NCBI RefSeq assembly: GCF_016920785.2
Contig: NW_024609880.1
Span: 50,306,296 to 50,370,295, forward strand
DNA length: 64,000 nt
Source of the DNA: Ixodes scapularis
Lineage: Eukaryota > Arthropoda > Arachnida > Ixodida > Ixodidae
Reading direction: 5' to 3'
The notes under the pieces were generated by a model. That model did no database searches. It was not told where the DNA came from and saw nothing but the letters and a program-made list of their open reading frames with translations. Of the stretch, positions 1 through 9,596 are shown in pieces. Position numbers and translations under genes: made by a program. The first letter of the stretch is position 1. Every line of letters begins with the position of its first letter.

Positions 1-1279
1 CTGACACTCTAAGGAGTAAGAAAACGAACCATTGATCATCTCATCCTTTCCCTTCCTCATTGGTAAACTCATAATCATCTTGTTCACCTTCCTCATCTCA
101 TTTCATCATAACACTCTTCCTTTCCCTACTCCCTTTTCCCCAGTGCCGAGTAGTCTGCTATAGTCTTGCACTCAGGCTAACCTCTCGGCCTATCAATCAC
201 TCCCTTTCCCCACATCCTCAAACCGTCCAAAAGACTAATCGAGATCTTGTTTTTCCCCGATAGATAAATTACACATTGCGTTATTTTCACAGAGATCTAG
301 CATCAAATTATGGTTGTTCTTGTTGTGGTGGTTGTGGAGGAAGTACGCGACATTTAAAGCCAACTTTTTTGGCAAGCTGCACAGGTCTGTTCGCCATTTC
401 ATAGCCTGGGCATAGCATGGGCAAAGGTGTGCGAGAAAATCCATCATGTTCGCAATCGCGTCCACTGCAGTTGCGAAACAACAGTTCCTCTCTTTGCCAA
501 AATATATGGCAACACCACCGGTCTGTTTTACAAACCACCCATTCTTCGCAATTAAAGCCTTTAAATTGTCTGAAATAATCCAACATATTCGGAAATAGAC
601 AACTAATTGGAATGTGCAAATTGAGGACGAAGACAGAAGAAGGTACTAACTAGACCTTCAATCTTAAAAAAAAGGGGAAAAAAAGAAAAGATTTTTATCT
701 GATTCAAATGTTTCATAATAGATTTTTATATAAGCTGAATGGATGTTCCTTTCGAACAAAATAAAAACAGCCCCTTATTTTTGCATCAGTAAAAAAAAGA
801 AAATACAAATTTCAACGGGACTTGTTTTCTTTCGTGGAGCCCGTCGGTGCGGGACACATGTTCCCTGGGCGCATCACACAGATGTTGCCAGCTTCGACTC
901 GAATTTTTGGGGATCAATACTTGGCTTTAACGTAACGTCGTAGCATTATGCCGGTGGTCAACGTTGCTTGTTCTTGCCGATAAAAAAAACAAAAAAAACA
1001 GGTGAAGCAAAATATATATGCTGTAGAAAAGTACGTCAAAGTCGTCACGATAGAGGACAGTTGGTGTAATCGCTAAAACGTCAAGACGCAAAAAAAAAAA
1101 AAAAAAAATGTAGCTCTTTGTGAAGCCGCGTAGATTGAGCGATGAGATGCAAAAACTTCACGACTTGATACATTCACGACAGATTAAGAAATGGGGGGCG
1201 TGGCGAGTCATGAGGGTCTGATTTTCGTGCCGTAGCGAATGAAATTGCAGCACTCCGATAAGAACGCCAAAGAACCAAT
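1..1279. other. No gene recognised
   Basis: T/C-rich start, several A runs (for example 1090-1108), and short overlapping frames on both strands with no motif. Confidence 0.6.
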
Positions 1280-1605
1280 CAGAGAGAAGCGGGCGCGCTC
1301 GCATCTATTGGCGACGTGCGCGATCAAAAGCGTCGTTATGGTCGGCCTTGCACGATTGGCCGAATGCTAACTATGACGTCAGCAAAGGATTTTTCATCGA
1401 CGGAAATAAGAGGAATGGAAGAACTTTAATTTTGACTGTGTTGGTAGTGTTGCTTTAAGAGCGCAATGATTTCAGGCTTCCACCATGCTCCTTACAAACA
1501 CCATCGAACTTGTTGTTCGCAAGGTAATGACGTCACGAAAGGTAGCCATAGGAGGGCGCCACTGAAACATCTCGCCTCTAATAGCGCTTTTGGATCGGTC
1601 CAGTC
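1280..1605 (+). repeat. Dispersed repeat, ATTGGCGACGTG family, copy 1
   Basis: Shared blocks: ATTGGCGACGTGCGCGATC, ATTGGCCGAATGCTAACTATGACGTCAGCAAAGGAT, CAGGCTTCCACCATGCTCC, ACAAACACCATCGAACTTG, AGGGCGCCACTGAAACATC. Copies also lie at 34118-34405 (same strand) and 40360-40640 (reverse). No coding frame is conserved among the three. Confidence 0.75.
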
Positions 1606-2089
1606 CGCCGAGGGAATTCCATATATTAAACGGGTCGAAATCGGAAACTTCGGGGAAATAGGCGGACAACGTAGATGAAACAAAATAGCATGCCTTACAT
1701 TTTCCAGCTTGGCTGGCAAGGTATACGGCGACGCGGCAGCTGCGGAGTCACCAGGCGATTGCGTCGTTGCAAAGCCGTGTAGCAACACAAAACAGCTGCG
1801 AGGTCTGGGGCTACAATATGGGACTCCGAAAGGACTAATGACAAAACAAAAAAAAATGACTGGCGCGTTTTCCGCTAACACGAGGCTGAGAGCGCTGCTG
1901 AACAGCCACAAGGTGGCCGGGATGCTGTTTAAAAAATAAAAAAACTAAAGTGCTTTTTTTTTATATTGCACGACAGTGGGTGTGAACACACACGAACGGC
2001 TCGCTCGCCTGAGCTTATACTTTTCGAAATGCCTGCATGAAATTGATATTTGTCTAGACAATGACATCCTAGTTTCGTATACGTTTTAG

Positions 2090-2232
2090 CTTACCGTGGC
2101 GGTCATGCTGCTCTTACATCAGAAGAGAAGACTCGCGGTGTTCGCTGCAGGGACGACGACGGAATTATATTTGGCGACGCGCCTCGAGCACGTTCGAAGC
2201 CCGTTTGCTTCATATATTGCATACGCATATGC
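2090..2232 (+). repeat. One-ended fragment of the TTAA-type MITE family
   Basis: TTACCGTGGCGGTCATGCTGCTCTTACATCA matches the family tip, and GTTCGAAGCCCGTTTGCTTCATATA matches the interior of the element at 39152. Ends at the GGAT repeat. Confidence 0.45.
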
Positions 2233-2233
2233 T

Positions 2234-2400
2234 TGGATGGATGTATGGACGGGTGGATGAATGGATGGATGGATGTCAATGACTATTCCCTCTGTAACGG
2301 GCGTGCACTTAGCCAAAGTCTGCGGACAGTTTTTTTTTTCTATGACCAACGTGCCCGGGCAGTCATAAACAAGGACGACACACGCCTCAAACAGTATTAG
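2234..2400 (-). repeat. LINE 3' end with GGAT tail, reverse
   Basis: A GGAT-type tetranucleotide repeat (2234-2276) is followed by CAATGACTATTCCCTCTGTAACGGGCG. The same junction occurs at 26064-26145. On the reverse strand this reads as a conserved 3' end followed by (ATCC)n, as expected of a LINE with a microsatellite tail. Confidence 0.5.
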
Positions 2401-2609
2401 AGACTGCGTGTGTGTGCGTATGTGTGTGTCTATATTGACCAACGTATATATTGTTTACAAAGGAGCCCGCGTTTGCCCACACTGGGAACATGGGCATTGC
2501 GCGTGCGCAGAAACCGGATTTGCCGGAGGCATCTGAGCATGCGCAGTGCCAAGCCGACGCAGAAAGTGCTATCGCAATGGCGTGACGTCAGGGAGTTGAG
2601 TTGATCTGT

Positions 2610-2800
2610 GCAGCTTTTCCGCAAGGGCGCCGCCATCTTGAATTTCGTCACTCCCAGTATGGATAAAAAAAAATCATGTTGCCGTCGTCACGCCAATAGA
2701 ACACGTTCAATATATCAGCGTAACTGTCACCCATTCTCGTCTTGGCTCGCTTCTTTTTTCTTTTTTTTGTGTGTGCTATTGGCAGGTTGAATTGTTTTAG
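2610..2800. repeat. One-ended relative of the TATAGAC TIR element
   Basis: Left end CTTTTCCGCAAGGGCGCCGCCATCTTGAAT, interior ATTCTCGTCTTGGCTCGC and CTATTGGCAGGTTGAA. The interior runs inverted relative to the full element. No right end found. Confidence 0.55.
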
Positions 2801-3107
2801 TCTTTTTTCATCGCGCACACCGGATATGTCTGCCAGATGGCTGGGGACGAGAGTTAACAAAAAAAAAAAAAGTCAATATAAACAGATAGCGTAGATTTTT
2901 ATTAAACCTCGTCATTCCCCATGCCTCCTCAGTTGATTGCAGCGATTGATACTCCTAAGTGCCTTGTGGGAAACTAGACGCACTAGACTTTTTCCACAGT
3001 GTATAATAGCGCCCAAAAATAGCGTCTCATTAAACCCGCGCTCGTTTCCAAGCCGTACAAGCGTGTGTGCTTGGACTAGTCGGCAGCGTCACGTGTCACG
3101 TGTTTCA

Positions 3108-3216
3108 TTGAAATTTTCCCGCCAAATTCAGCGGGAAACTTTTCCACCACATTTGGCGGGAAATTGTTTCGCTAAATTTGATGGAAAAACTTTCCGCTAA
3201 ATTTGGCAGGAAACTT
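3108..3216 (+). repeat. Short array of about 26-bp GC-core units
   Basis: Four imperfect units around CCCGCCAAATT, ATTTGGCGGGAAA, CGCTAAATTTGATGG and CGCTAAATTTGGCAGG. One holds TTTGGCGGGAAA (3152-3163), which equals the E2F consensus. CACGTG precedes the array. Related units occur at 20037-20282. Confidence 0.55.
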
Positions 3217-4750
3217 TAGCGGGTCGATAGGGTCATGATGCCACAACCGCATCTGACGCACACATGACTGCGCGCGTTGCATTATGGCATTTTTTGGTCC
3301 CACCGACGCCGACGCCGAATTGTTTGCGACGCGAGCTCCTAAACGCCATCGCGTGAAAAGAAGACTCTTTCCGGCGTTTATATCGTCAATGTGTATTCTA
3401 TGACCGCCATAGCTTTTGCCCAATGCGGTTGAGATTTGCTTACGAGTATTCCCTCAGCCTGAAGCGATCCGTCACGGGAACAAAAATCGCCTTTCGACCA
3501 CCGTCGCTGATGGTCAAAGCCGCGATTCGCGGCACGGGTGGCGTACAGTTGGCTGCGCCGTGGCGGGTCCGAAAACTAAAAGTAACTCATAGTAATAACA
3601 TGCGTATATAAAAGCACTTATTATACAAGCACGTCAGGGATGATTAGCTAAAGCCAAGGATTATAAATATTGGCCGTCTGTCGTATACCGAGCGGCTCTG
3701 GCGAATCCGCTGAGTGACATCGACGGACGCGAAGCAGTCGGCGTTCTGACAGATGGTTCATGCACTATTACTATTCCTATTACCAATACTATTCCCTTTT
3801 AGGTTACTCTATCACGATTGAGCCATGTCCAAGCTAGCAGTCGTATACTACACACAAAATCCCTCTTATCTGCAGTGTGTAACAATGGTGCCACAAGGAC
3901 AGACTAAACTCGCACTGTCTAAACTTTGGACGCCTAATTTGACTTTGGAGTACGCTCATTAGGCTTTCCAGTACTAGACAATGTAACACCAGGAAGAGAA
4001 TACCCGAGGACAATAAGGGCATGAACGCGTGCTAATCGATTTTCAGGTGGAGGCCACCGCACACCAGCAACTCTATCCCTGGTCGTTGAGTTAGCTGGCA
4101 AATTTCGACGAGAGAATTTTATTCCCTGCGTCCTTGCGAGACGCCGCTACAAAGAATTATTCCGGTACTAAACCCTTCCTGTCAGGTGAGGAGTGACCTG
4201 CTCCACACTTAAAGTATCTCTTCGGAATTCTGGACTAATTTTCTAAGCTATGTTGTTGTCAGGCTGTTAAGCACATTGTCTATTCCAATTTCCATGTCTC
4301 ATTCATTTGCCAGTTGTACAAAGCAGTGGTTCATGTTCTACGATTTTTACGAGTGAGAGTGGAGCCCCTGATGAGAGAAGAGTTCATATTCAATGCGGTG
4401 TAATTAACTCTTTGCCCGGGTGCACTTCAAGCGTGTCTGGATGCCGGATCGCGCGTTGACACGGCCTTGAGCGCGCTGTTCCGGAAAGCTGCAGGCTCGA
4501 ATCCGGACACGTGCGTAACAACCGCCGCCTCATGCACGCTTTGTTTTCCCGCCGAGTTGTAAACAAAGTAATGACCCTGTTTCAAGAGCAATTCGGAGGC
4601 CTTCAGAGAGAAGACTTTTAGGAAATCGGCGAATCAGTAGCCGCCGATGCACATGCATTGAGTCGAAATCGCGAGCCCATTTGCTGATTACCTAAACGCC
4701 CATCCAATTCTGAACGCGAACATGAACACAGAGCCGGTTGGTACAGATGA
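3217..4750. other. No gene recognised
   Basis: GGGTCGATAGGGTCATGA (3220-3238) and CCGACGCCGACGCC recur in altered form near 35140-35175, so repeat sequence is likely. Nothing coding. Confidence 0.55.
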
Positions 4751-4870
4751 CTTGAAACACGGAGGAATAAAACAGATCTAGGGACGGACACACACAGACT
4801 GCACATACAGACAGAACTGTCCTGTCTGTGTGTGTCAGTCCCTTTGTGTTTTATTCTTTCGTGTTTTAAG
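4751..4870. repeat. Inverted repeat with 47-bp arms
   Basis: CTTGAAACACGGAGGAATAAAAC...GGACACACACAGAC (4751-4799) pairs with GTCTGTGTGTGTC...GTTTTATTC...GTGTTTTAAG (4824-4870). Confidence 0.65.
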
Positions 4871-5440
4871 TCTTATGAACGCCTTTGAGATGCCCGTGCA
4901 ACGGGGTTATGATTCGCAATGACGCCAAAAACTGGGACTCGTCGATAATACTCGAGAGTTCTAAGTAAAATCGACTGAGTTCTTAATATTTCATTATAAA
5001 AGGGAGCGCAGAAAGAAACAGGAACAAAAGAGGAGACGTACGTGGCGAGAGACGAATGCTCGCCCCAACTGTTCGTTTATTTTTACAGTTCGCAATCAGA
5101 AACCCCAACCCAGTCTTCTTATATGCATGACAGTTTCTTTCCACACGATAAAGGGCGGAAAGACCACCCGTTAATCAAAGTGAAAGGCAATACTTCCCTA
5201 CTGTTGTGATTTAATGACCGCTTTGCCAACAGCCGACCATGCTTCTCATGTTTCTCAAGGGTAAGGACAGAAGCCGGTATTTCATTCCTTAGTCCCTTTT
5301 GAAATGAATTCTCGTGACAGTTAAAGTGGATGTAACGTATCGTTATCTCTACGCCACATTCAGACACAGTTCTAACTATAAACAAGGCACAATAAAACGA
5401 AACAACATAAATGACGTTTTAGACATCTGGAAGATATCTA

Positions 5441-5479
5441 TAAGTGTGTCTGATCTTGTGCGCTGTGAAGCAGTATCAT
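5441..5479 (+). repeat. 39-bp direct repeat, left copy flanking the Penelope-like element
   Basis: Begins TAAGTGTGTCTGATC and ends GCAGTATCAT. It is identical to 8548-8586. The flanking bases differ immediately on both sides. It is either an unusually long target-site duplication or a remnant of the element's terminal repeat. Confidence 0.85.
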
Positions 5480-5814
5480 GAATAACCAACTCGCCCAAGC
5501 TGAAGTTCTGATCAATTTCATTTCTGGTACATCGGGCCCCGTTCTGCATCTTCATTTGGACCCCGGCGTCCTTGTGACCCTCATTGCCATTAGCATCTGC
5601 CAAGCGCGAACGTTCAGTTATTGCCTCCGGGTCCATCTTCTACCTCCGGAAGTCAAGATCCTGTTTGGAGGCTTTGCCCCATCAGTAGGCCACGGCAGAA
5701 GGTTATGCAAGATTTTACAAGCTGAGTGGCACCGGCAGACACGACTATACCGGAACAGTTTGTTCGTACAGTTGTGCAACAATTTGAGTCCACCCTGGGG
5801 AAAAAGAGCATGGC

Positions 5815-6307
5815 GTGAGTACTTCAACCTGTGGGGACCCTCTCCCTGGCTCCTCCGCGCTCCGTGACCTTGCCGGTCCCCGCCGCCGTATTGTCGGGCG
5901 CTCCTTCGTTCCCTGTGACCTTCCCGTTTCCAGTCGCCGTCCAGTCGCGGAACGTCCGAGCTCTCCGGGAGGAACGGGGCAAGCGCCCCCTCACCCAGCG
6001 CTGACGTCGGAGGATCGGCTCGCAGCAAGGTTCCCGATTGGACGGTCGGCGGGACAAGGACTTGGGAAGGTCTTAAAAGGGGAACGGAGACAAAGGAAGA
6101 GGGCTTGGGCTGCCGACTTCGAAAGGGACCGGTCAGGGAGGTCATTGGGACGACAGCGACGAGCGGCTCGCAGACGACGTGAGTTTGAGTAAACTCTTTT
6201 GAACACGCACCGTGTCGGTGACTTCTTGGGGAGCGAGCGAGGCACGTCCCGATCGGGCGTCGATCAGGTAGCGACCCACAAACCTCACTGACCGCACAAC
6301 CGAGTAT
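5815..6307 (+). promoter_or_regulatory. Penelope-like element leader with candidate splice donors
   Basis: GC-rich leader between the left repeat and the long frame. An ATGGC is followed directly by GTGAGT at 5815, and a second GTGAGT occurs at 6180. Several elements of this family keep introns near the 5' end, so a short first exon supplying the start codon is possible. I could not assign a convincing acceptor in the right phase. Long frames on the opposite strand here (5618-6382) look like composition shadows. Confidence 0.3.
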
Positions 6308-8299
6308 TTGTGGCGACTCACTTTGAAGCATCTCAGATCCCTTACTCCCCGAAAGACACGACACCAAAGCCAACCTCTGCATGTCATCGGAGATATCTCT
6401 CTTCCACCAAGCGTGGAGAAGGTGCTCAGCCTCGGCCCTAAGTTCGCGGTTGAACCCCGCAAGTCGGCACCTGAGCTCCTCTCCTTGGTCAGGCAGGTTT
6501 CACAGCGAGCCTCCAATACTGAAAATGATCGATGTATTTCAGAAGGAGTGGACATTCTCACGCGCCACGCAACTCCGATCAGCCCACTATCCATTAAGAG
6601 GGCTGAAACCTACTTAAAAGAGCGTAGCTTATCTCTTCTACCGGCAGACAAAGAAGGAGGTTTTGTGCTCATGCACAAGGCCTTGTTTGGCAATAAGGCC
6701 TTAACAGCCATTGAGTCCGTCTTCCAATTCCACCAAGATATTACCTTAAGTAAGATCAAAAGCCAAGCCAAGAAGTTATGTAGCTCTCTCGACCTCAGGC
6801 AACTTTGTTCATCTATCGACAGAAGCAAATCATCCAGCCTTGAGATTTTCTTCAGTGCAAAAACACACAAGACTAACTGCCCCCTCAGGGTCATTGTGTC
6901 TGAACGAGGCACTTGGCAAAAGTCCATCGCAGTGTTCCTCCAAGACAAACTAAACCTTCTTGACATCAATGATCCCTACCTGATTAGGAGCTCAGATGAG
7001 GTCAGGCAATTCCTACATGACGTCACAGATAGAAGCCTCAACGCTTTTTCCATCGATGTCAAAGATCTTTATTATGCCCTTCCTCAAGATCGTCTTCTTA
7101 GGTGCATAGAAGAAAGTGTTGACTCCTATGGTGTCATAGCCTTTCAAAACGCGTCAGGTGTCTCAGTCAAGGGTTTCCTTGATTTAATAACCGCCTACCT
7201 GAATTCTACTTTTGCCACCTGGGAAGGTTTAACTTACCTGCAGAAAACGGGAGTATGTATTGGCTCCTGCATAGCTCCCGTACTCAGTGACCTTTTTCTG
7301 GCATTTCATAACAGATTATTGCAGCATAACCTTGACCAGTCCAAAGTAGTGCGAGTGTTTCGGTACGTGGATGATTACCTGATTTTACTTGACAGTAACA
7401 ATAGAACCTTCCCCGACTTAGTGGCCAGTGTTCTGTCCACCTTCCAGGCCTGCCTTCACCCGTTAAGACTCACCCATGAACTTCCAGTTGAGCGATCTAT
7501 AAGATTCTTGGACCTTCGACTCTTTTTTGAAAGCAGTCACACCTGCTGGTCCTACGAACCTCGAGCAAAGAAGCCACTTCTAAACCATAGTTCCGCCCCC
7601 TCTAAGCTTGTAAAAAGAGGCATTGTAAGACTCTGCCTAAAAAACTCTCTGGAAAAATCTTGCAAGCACACAGTCCTCATGAGTTTCAACACGCAAATTT
7701 CCCGGTTGGTTTCAGCGGGCTACCCCCCATCTTTATTAACCTCCGTTGCCGAAGTCCTACTCAGGGAGGTGAAGAAGGAAGGAGCTATCACACGCAGAGC
7801 TAGAGACAGCACCACAAGGCCTGTCATAGTTCCCTACATTCATAACCTATCCCACAAGCTAGAGAAAATGGCCAATAGAATCAACGTAGACGTTGTTTTC
7901 TCCGCGCCAAATCGACTTTCTAGCTTGTGTAAGAAGGTCAATGGGACATCAGGTCGACCAGTTGGATGCATCAAAAACCATCAGACAAAGTTTGTGTCCT
8001 GCAATGAGGGAGTAATCTATTCCTTCCCCCTCACCTGTGGCAAGTGTTACATCGGACAGACGGGTCGCTGTCTAAATGACCGTCTTCGTGAGCATCACAA
8101 TAACGCCAAAAATGCCAACTCGGGTCATTTAGGCATCCACTGCAGAGAGTGTGGATGTTCTCCCCTCCTGGACAAATGCACCATACTGGGACGGAGCAGG
8201 AACAAACTAACGCGAGAAATAGTAGAGGCCGCAAACATTGTAAGGCTAGATAGAATTTGTGTTAGTACTCCTTCGCTGGCCTTAACGGAAAAAGAGTAG
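6308..8299 (+). CDS. Penelope-like element polyprotein: reverse transcriptase + GIY-YIG endonuclease
   Basis: A 663-codon frame without stops. It would copy element RNA into DNA and cut the target. Reverse transcriptase signatures run in order: LRVIVSE (thumb-side RT1/2 region), FSIDVKDLY with the catalytic Asp at residue 250, GVCIGSCIAPVLSDLFLA, and FRYVDDYL with YVDD at 353-356, then FLDLRLF. The C-terminal endonuclease shows VIY at 569-571, CYIGQTGR at 580-587, RLREH, and a Cys/His cluster HCRECGC, followed by REIVEA as the likely catalytic Glu. All key residues are present, so the protein may be functional. The start is uncertain: 6308 is a TTG, the frame is open back to a TAG at 6269, and the first in-frame ATG is 6671 (residue 122). 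An upstream spliced exon or a non-ATG start is possible. Spacing from the N-terminus to the RT core suits the family. Confidence 0.9.
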   Translation: MWRLTLKHLRSLTPRKTRHQSQPLHVIGDISLPPSVEKVLSLGPKFAVEPRKSAPELLSLVRQVSQRASNTENDRCISEGVDILTRHATPISPLSIKRAETYLKERSLSLLPADKEGGFVLMHKALFGNKALTAIESVFQFHQDITLSKIKSQAKKLCSSLDLRQLCSSIDRSKSSSLEIFFSAKTHKTNCPLRVIVSERGTWQKSIAVFLQDKLNLLDINDPYLIRSSDEVRQFLHDVTDRSLNAFSIDVKDLYYALPQDRLLRCIEESVDSYGVIAFQNASGVSVKGFLDLITAYLNSTFATWEGLTYLQKTGVCIGSCIAPVLSDLFLAFHNRLLQHNLDQSKVVRVFRYVDDYLILLDSNNRTFPDLVASVLSTFQACLHPLRLTHELPVERSIRFLDLRLFFESSHTCWSYEPRAKKPLLNHSSAPSKLVKRGIVRLCLKNSLEKSCKHTVLMSFNTQISRLVSAGYPPSLLTSVAEVLLREVKKEGAITRRARDSTTRPVIVPYIHNLSHKLEKMANRINVDVVFSAPNRLSSLCKKVNGTSGRPVGCIKNHQTKFVSCNEGVIYSFPLTCGKCYIGQTGRCLNDRLREHHNNAKNANSGHLGIHCRECGCSPLLDKCTILGRSRNKLTREIVEAANIVRLDRICVSTPSLALTEKE

Positions 8300-8547
8300 A
8301 ACTATATAGCACAAGCACCGTAGCAACGTCCGCTGTACAGAGAATCCATTATTTTCTTCCTTCTATTTTTTGTTTTTATTCATTTTTCTGTTTTTTTTTT
8401 TCCTTTCTCTTTTTCATATGATCATCGGTTTTTTGTTTCACTGCCATTTGCATCGGAGTGAAGGAAGATGAAGATGATGCATAATACACTTGAGTTGTCA
8501 GTCAGCGCTGCGTGAGTGTTCTTCCTGTGTCTGCGTGAAATTTCTTT

Positions 8548-8586
8548 TAAGTGTGTCTGATCTTGTGCGCTGTGAAGCAGTATCAT
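8548..8586 (+). repeat. 39-bp direct repeat, right copy flanking the Penelope-like element
   Basis: Exact match to 5441-5479. It lies about 250 bp after the stop codon of the retroelement frame and directly after its 3' untranslated tail. Confidence 0.85.
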
Positions 8587-9493
8587 ATCTAAGCCACTCT
8601 AAGAACTACTCGTACTCCGCATTAGCTGAAAAGAAATCTGCCTACTTTTAAAGACAAGTTTGTCCACCCATCCAGACTGAAAAGAGGGCCTCGCAAGCTC
8701 AGATAAAATATTTATAGGTGTAAACAAAAAAAAAAGTTCAAGGGAACGAAGTTCGAAGTTGCCGTGATTTAGAACACGCAACAACCTCCCCTGTTTCATT
8801 CCATCCGTGAACAAATAAACTTCATCGTTGCTTTCACAATATCAAGAAATGCATTAGAGAATTTCTGGGGGCGAGTGATGCCGGTTTTGAGTAAAAAAAT
8901 AATAATTGCAATGTGTAAAATACATACATCACGTAAAAGATGTTTTCACAAATAAACCTAGATTAAGATTTTTTTTTTTTTTTTTTTTTTTGTATCCGGC
9001 TTGATTATTGATTGACCGGCCAAACACTTTGTAAGGGGGCAGAGGTCTCGTCAGGGTTCGCAGCCTTTTGCTTCTGCCTCCCACCAAAATGTGCGATGCA
9101 GTCGATCTTTGTGTCCTCAGCACAGATATTTTGAGCGTCGATTCAAATAGCGACGAGCCCCAGTGTTTGCTCTGCTCGTAGACAAGGTCCTCCACTCTTC
9201 CCTGCGCCTGGCGACACCACACCAGAAAGAGGGGGGAAAGAAGAGGAGGCCGGTGCCATTGACTGTTTGCCCACGTTACAACAGTTCGAAATCCGGGTCG
9301 CTTCCGACTCTGCGTGCCCTAACCCAAATTTACCGAGAAAGAGAGGAGAGAATGTCACTGAGCTAGATGGCGCAAGCAGCCGCCCGATTCGAATGGTGTA
9401 ATCGTATTTATCTCGGAGGTCCGCCGGGGCCCTCCGGGGACGTGTGTGTGTGCGTGTGTGTGTGCGTGTGTGTGTGTGCGCGCGTGTGTGTGT

Positions 9494-9544
<51 letters not shown>

Positions 9545-9547
9545 TCC

Positions 9548-9596
<49 letters not shown>

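Larger units (their letters stand above)
5480..8547 (+). mobile_element. Penelope-like retroelement, apparently full length
   Basis: About 3.07 kb lying between two copies of a 39-bp direct repeat (5441-5479 and 8548-8586). It holds a leader of about 0.8 kb, one long reading frame for reverse transcriptase plus GIY-YIG endonuclease, and a T-rich 3' region with runs near 8390-8402. Penelope-like elements are known for this domain order, for variable target duplications and for complex ends. Boundaries rest on the direct repeat only. No second copy of the terminal sequence is visible here, so whether the flanking repeat is a target duplication or part of the element's own ends is open. Confidence 0.85.

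Noticed and set aside
5618..6382. 254-codon reverse-strand frame opposite the Penelope-like leader
   Set aside because: No family motif, overlaps frames on both strands in GC-rich leader sequence; best explained as a shadow.
5480..8586. Hammerhead ribozyme in the Penelope-like element
   Set aside because: Known in this group, but I found no CTGATGA...GAAA core on either strand near the ends. An Infernal search with the type I and III models would settle it.
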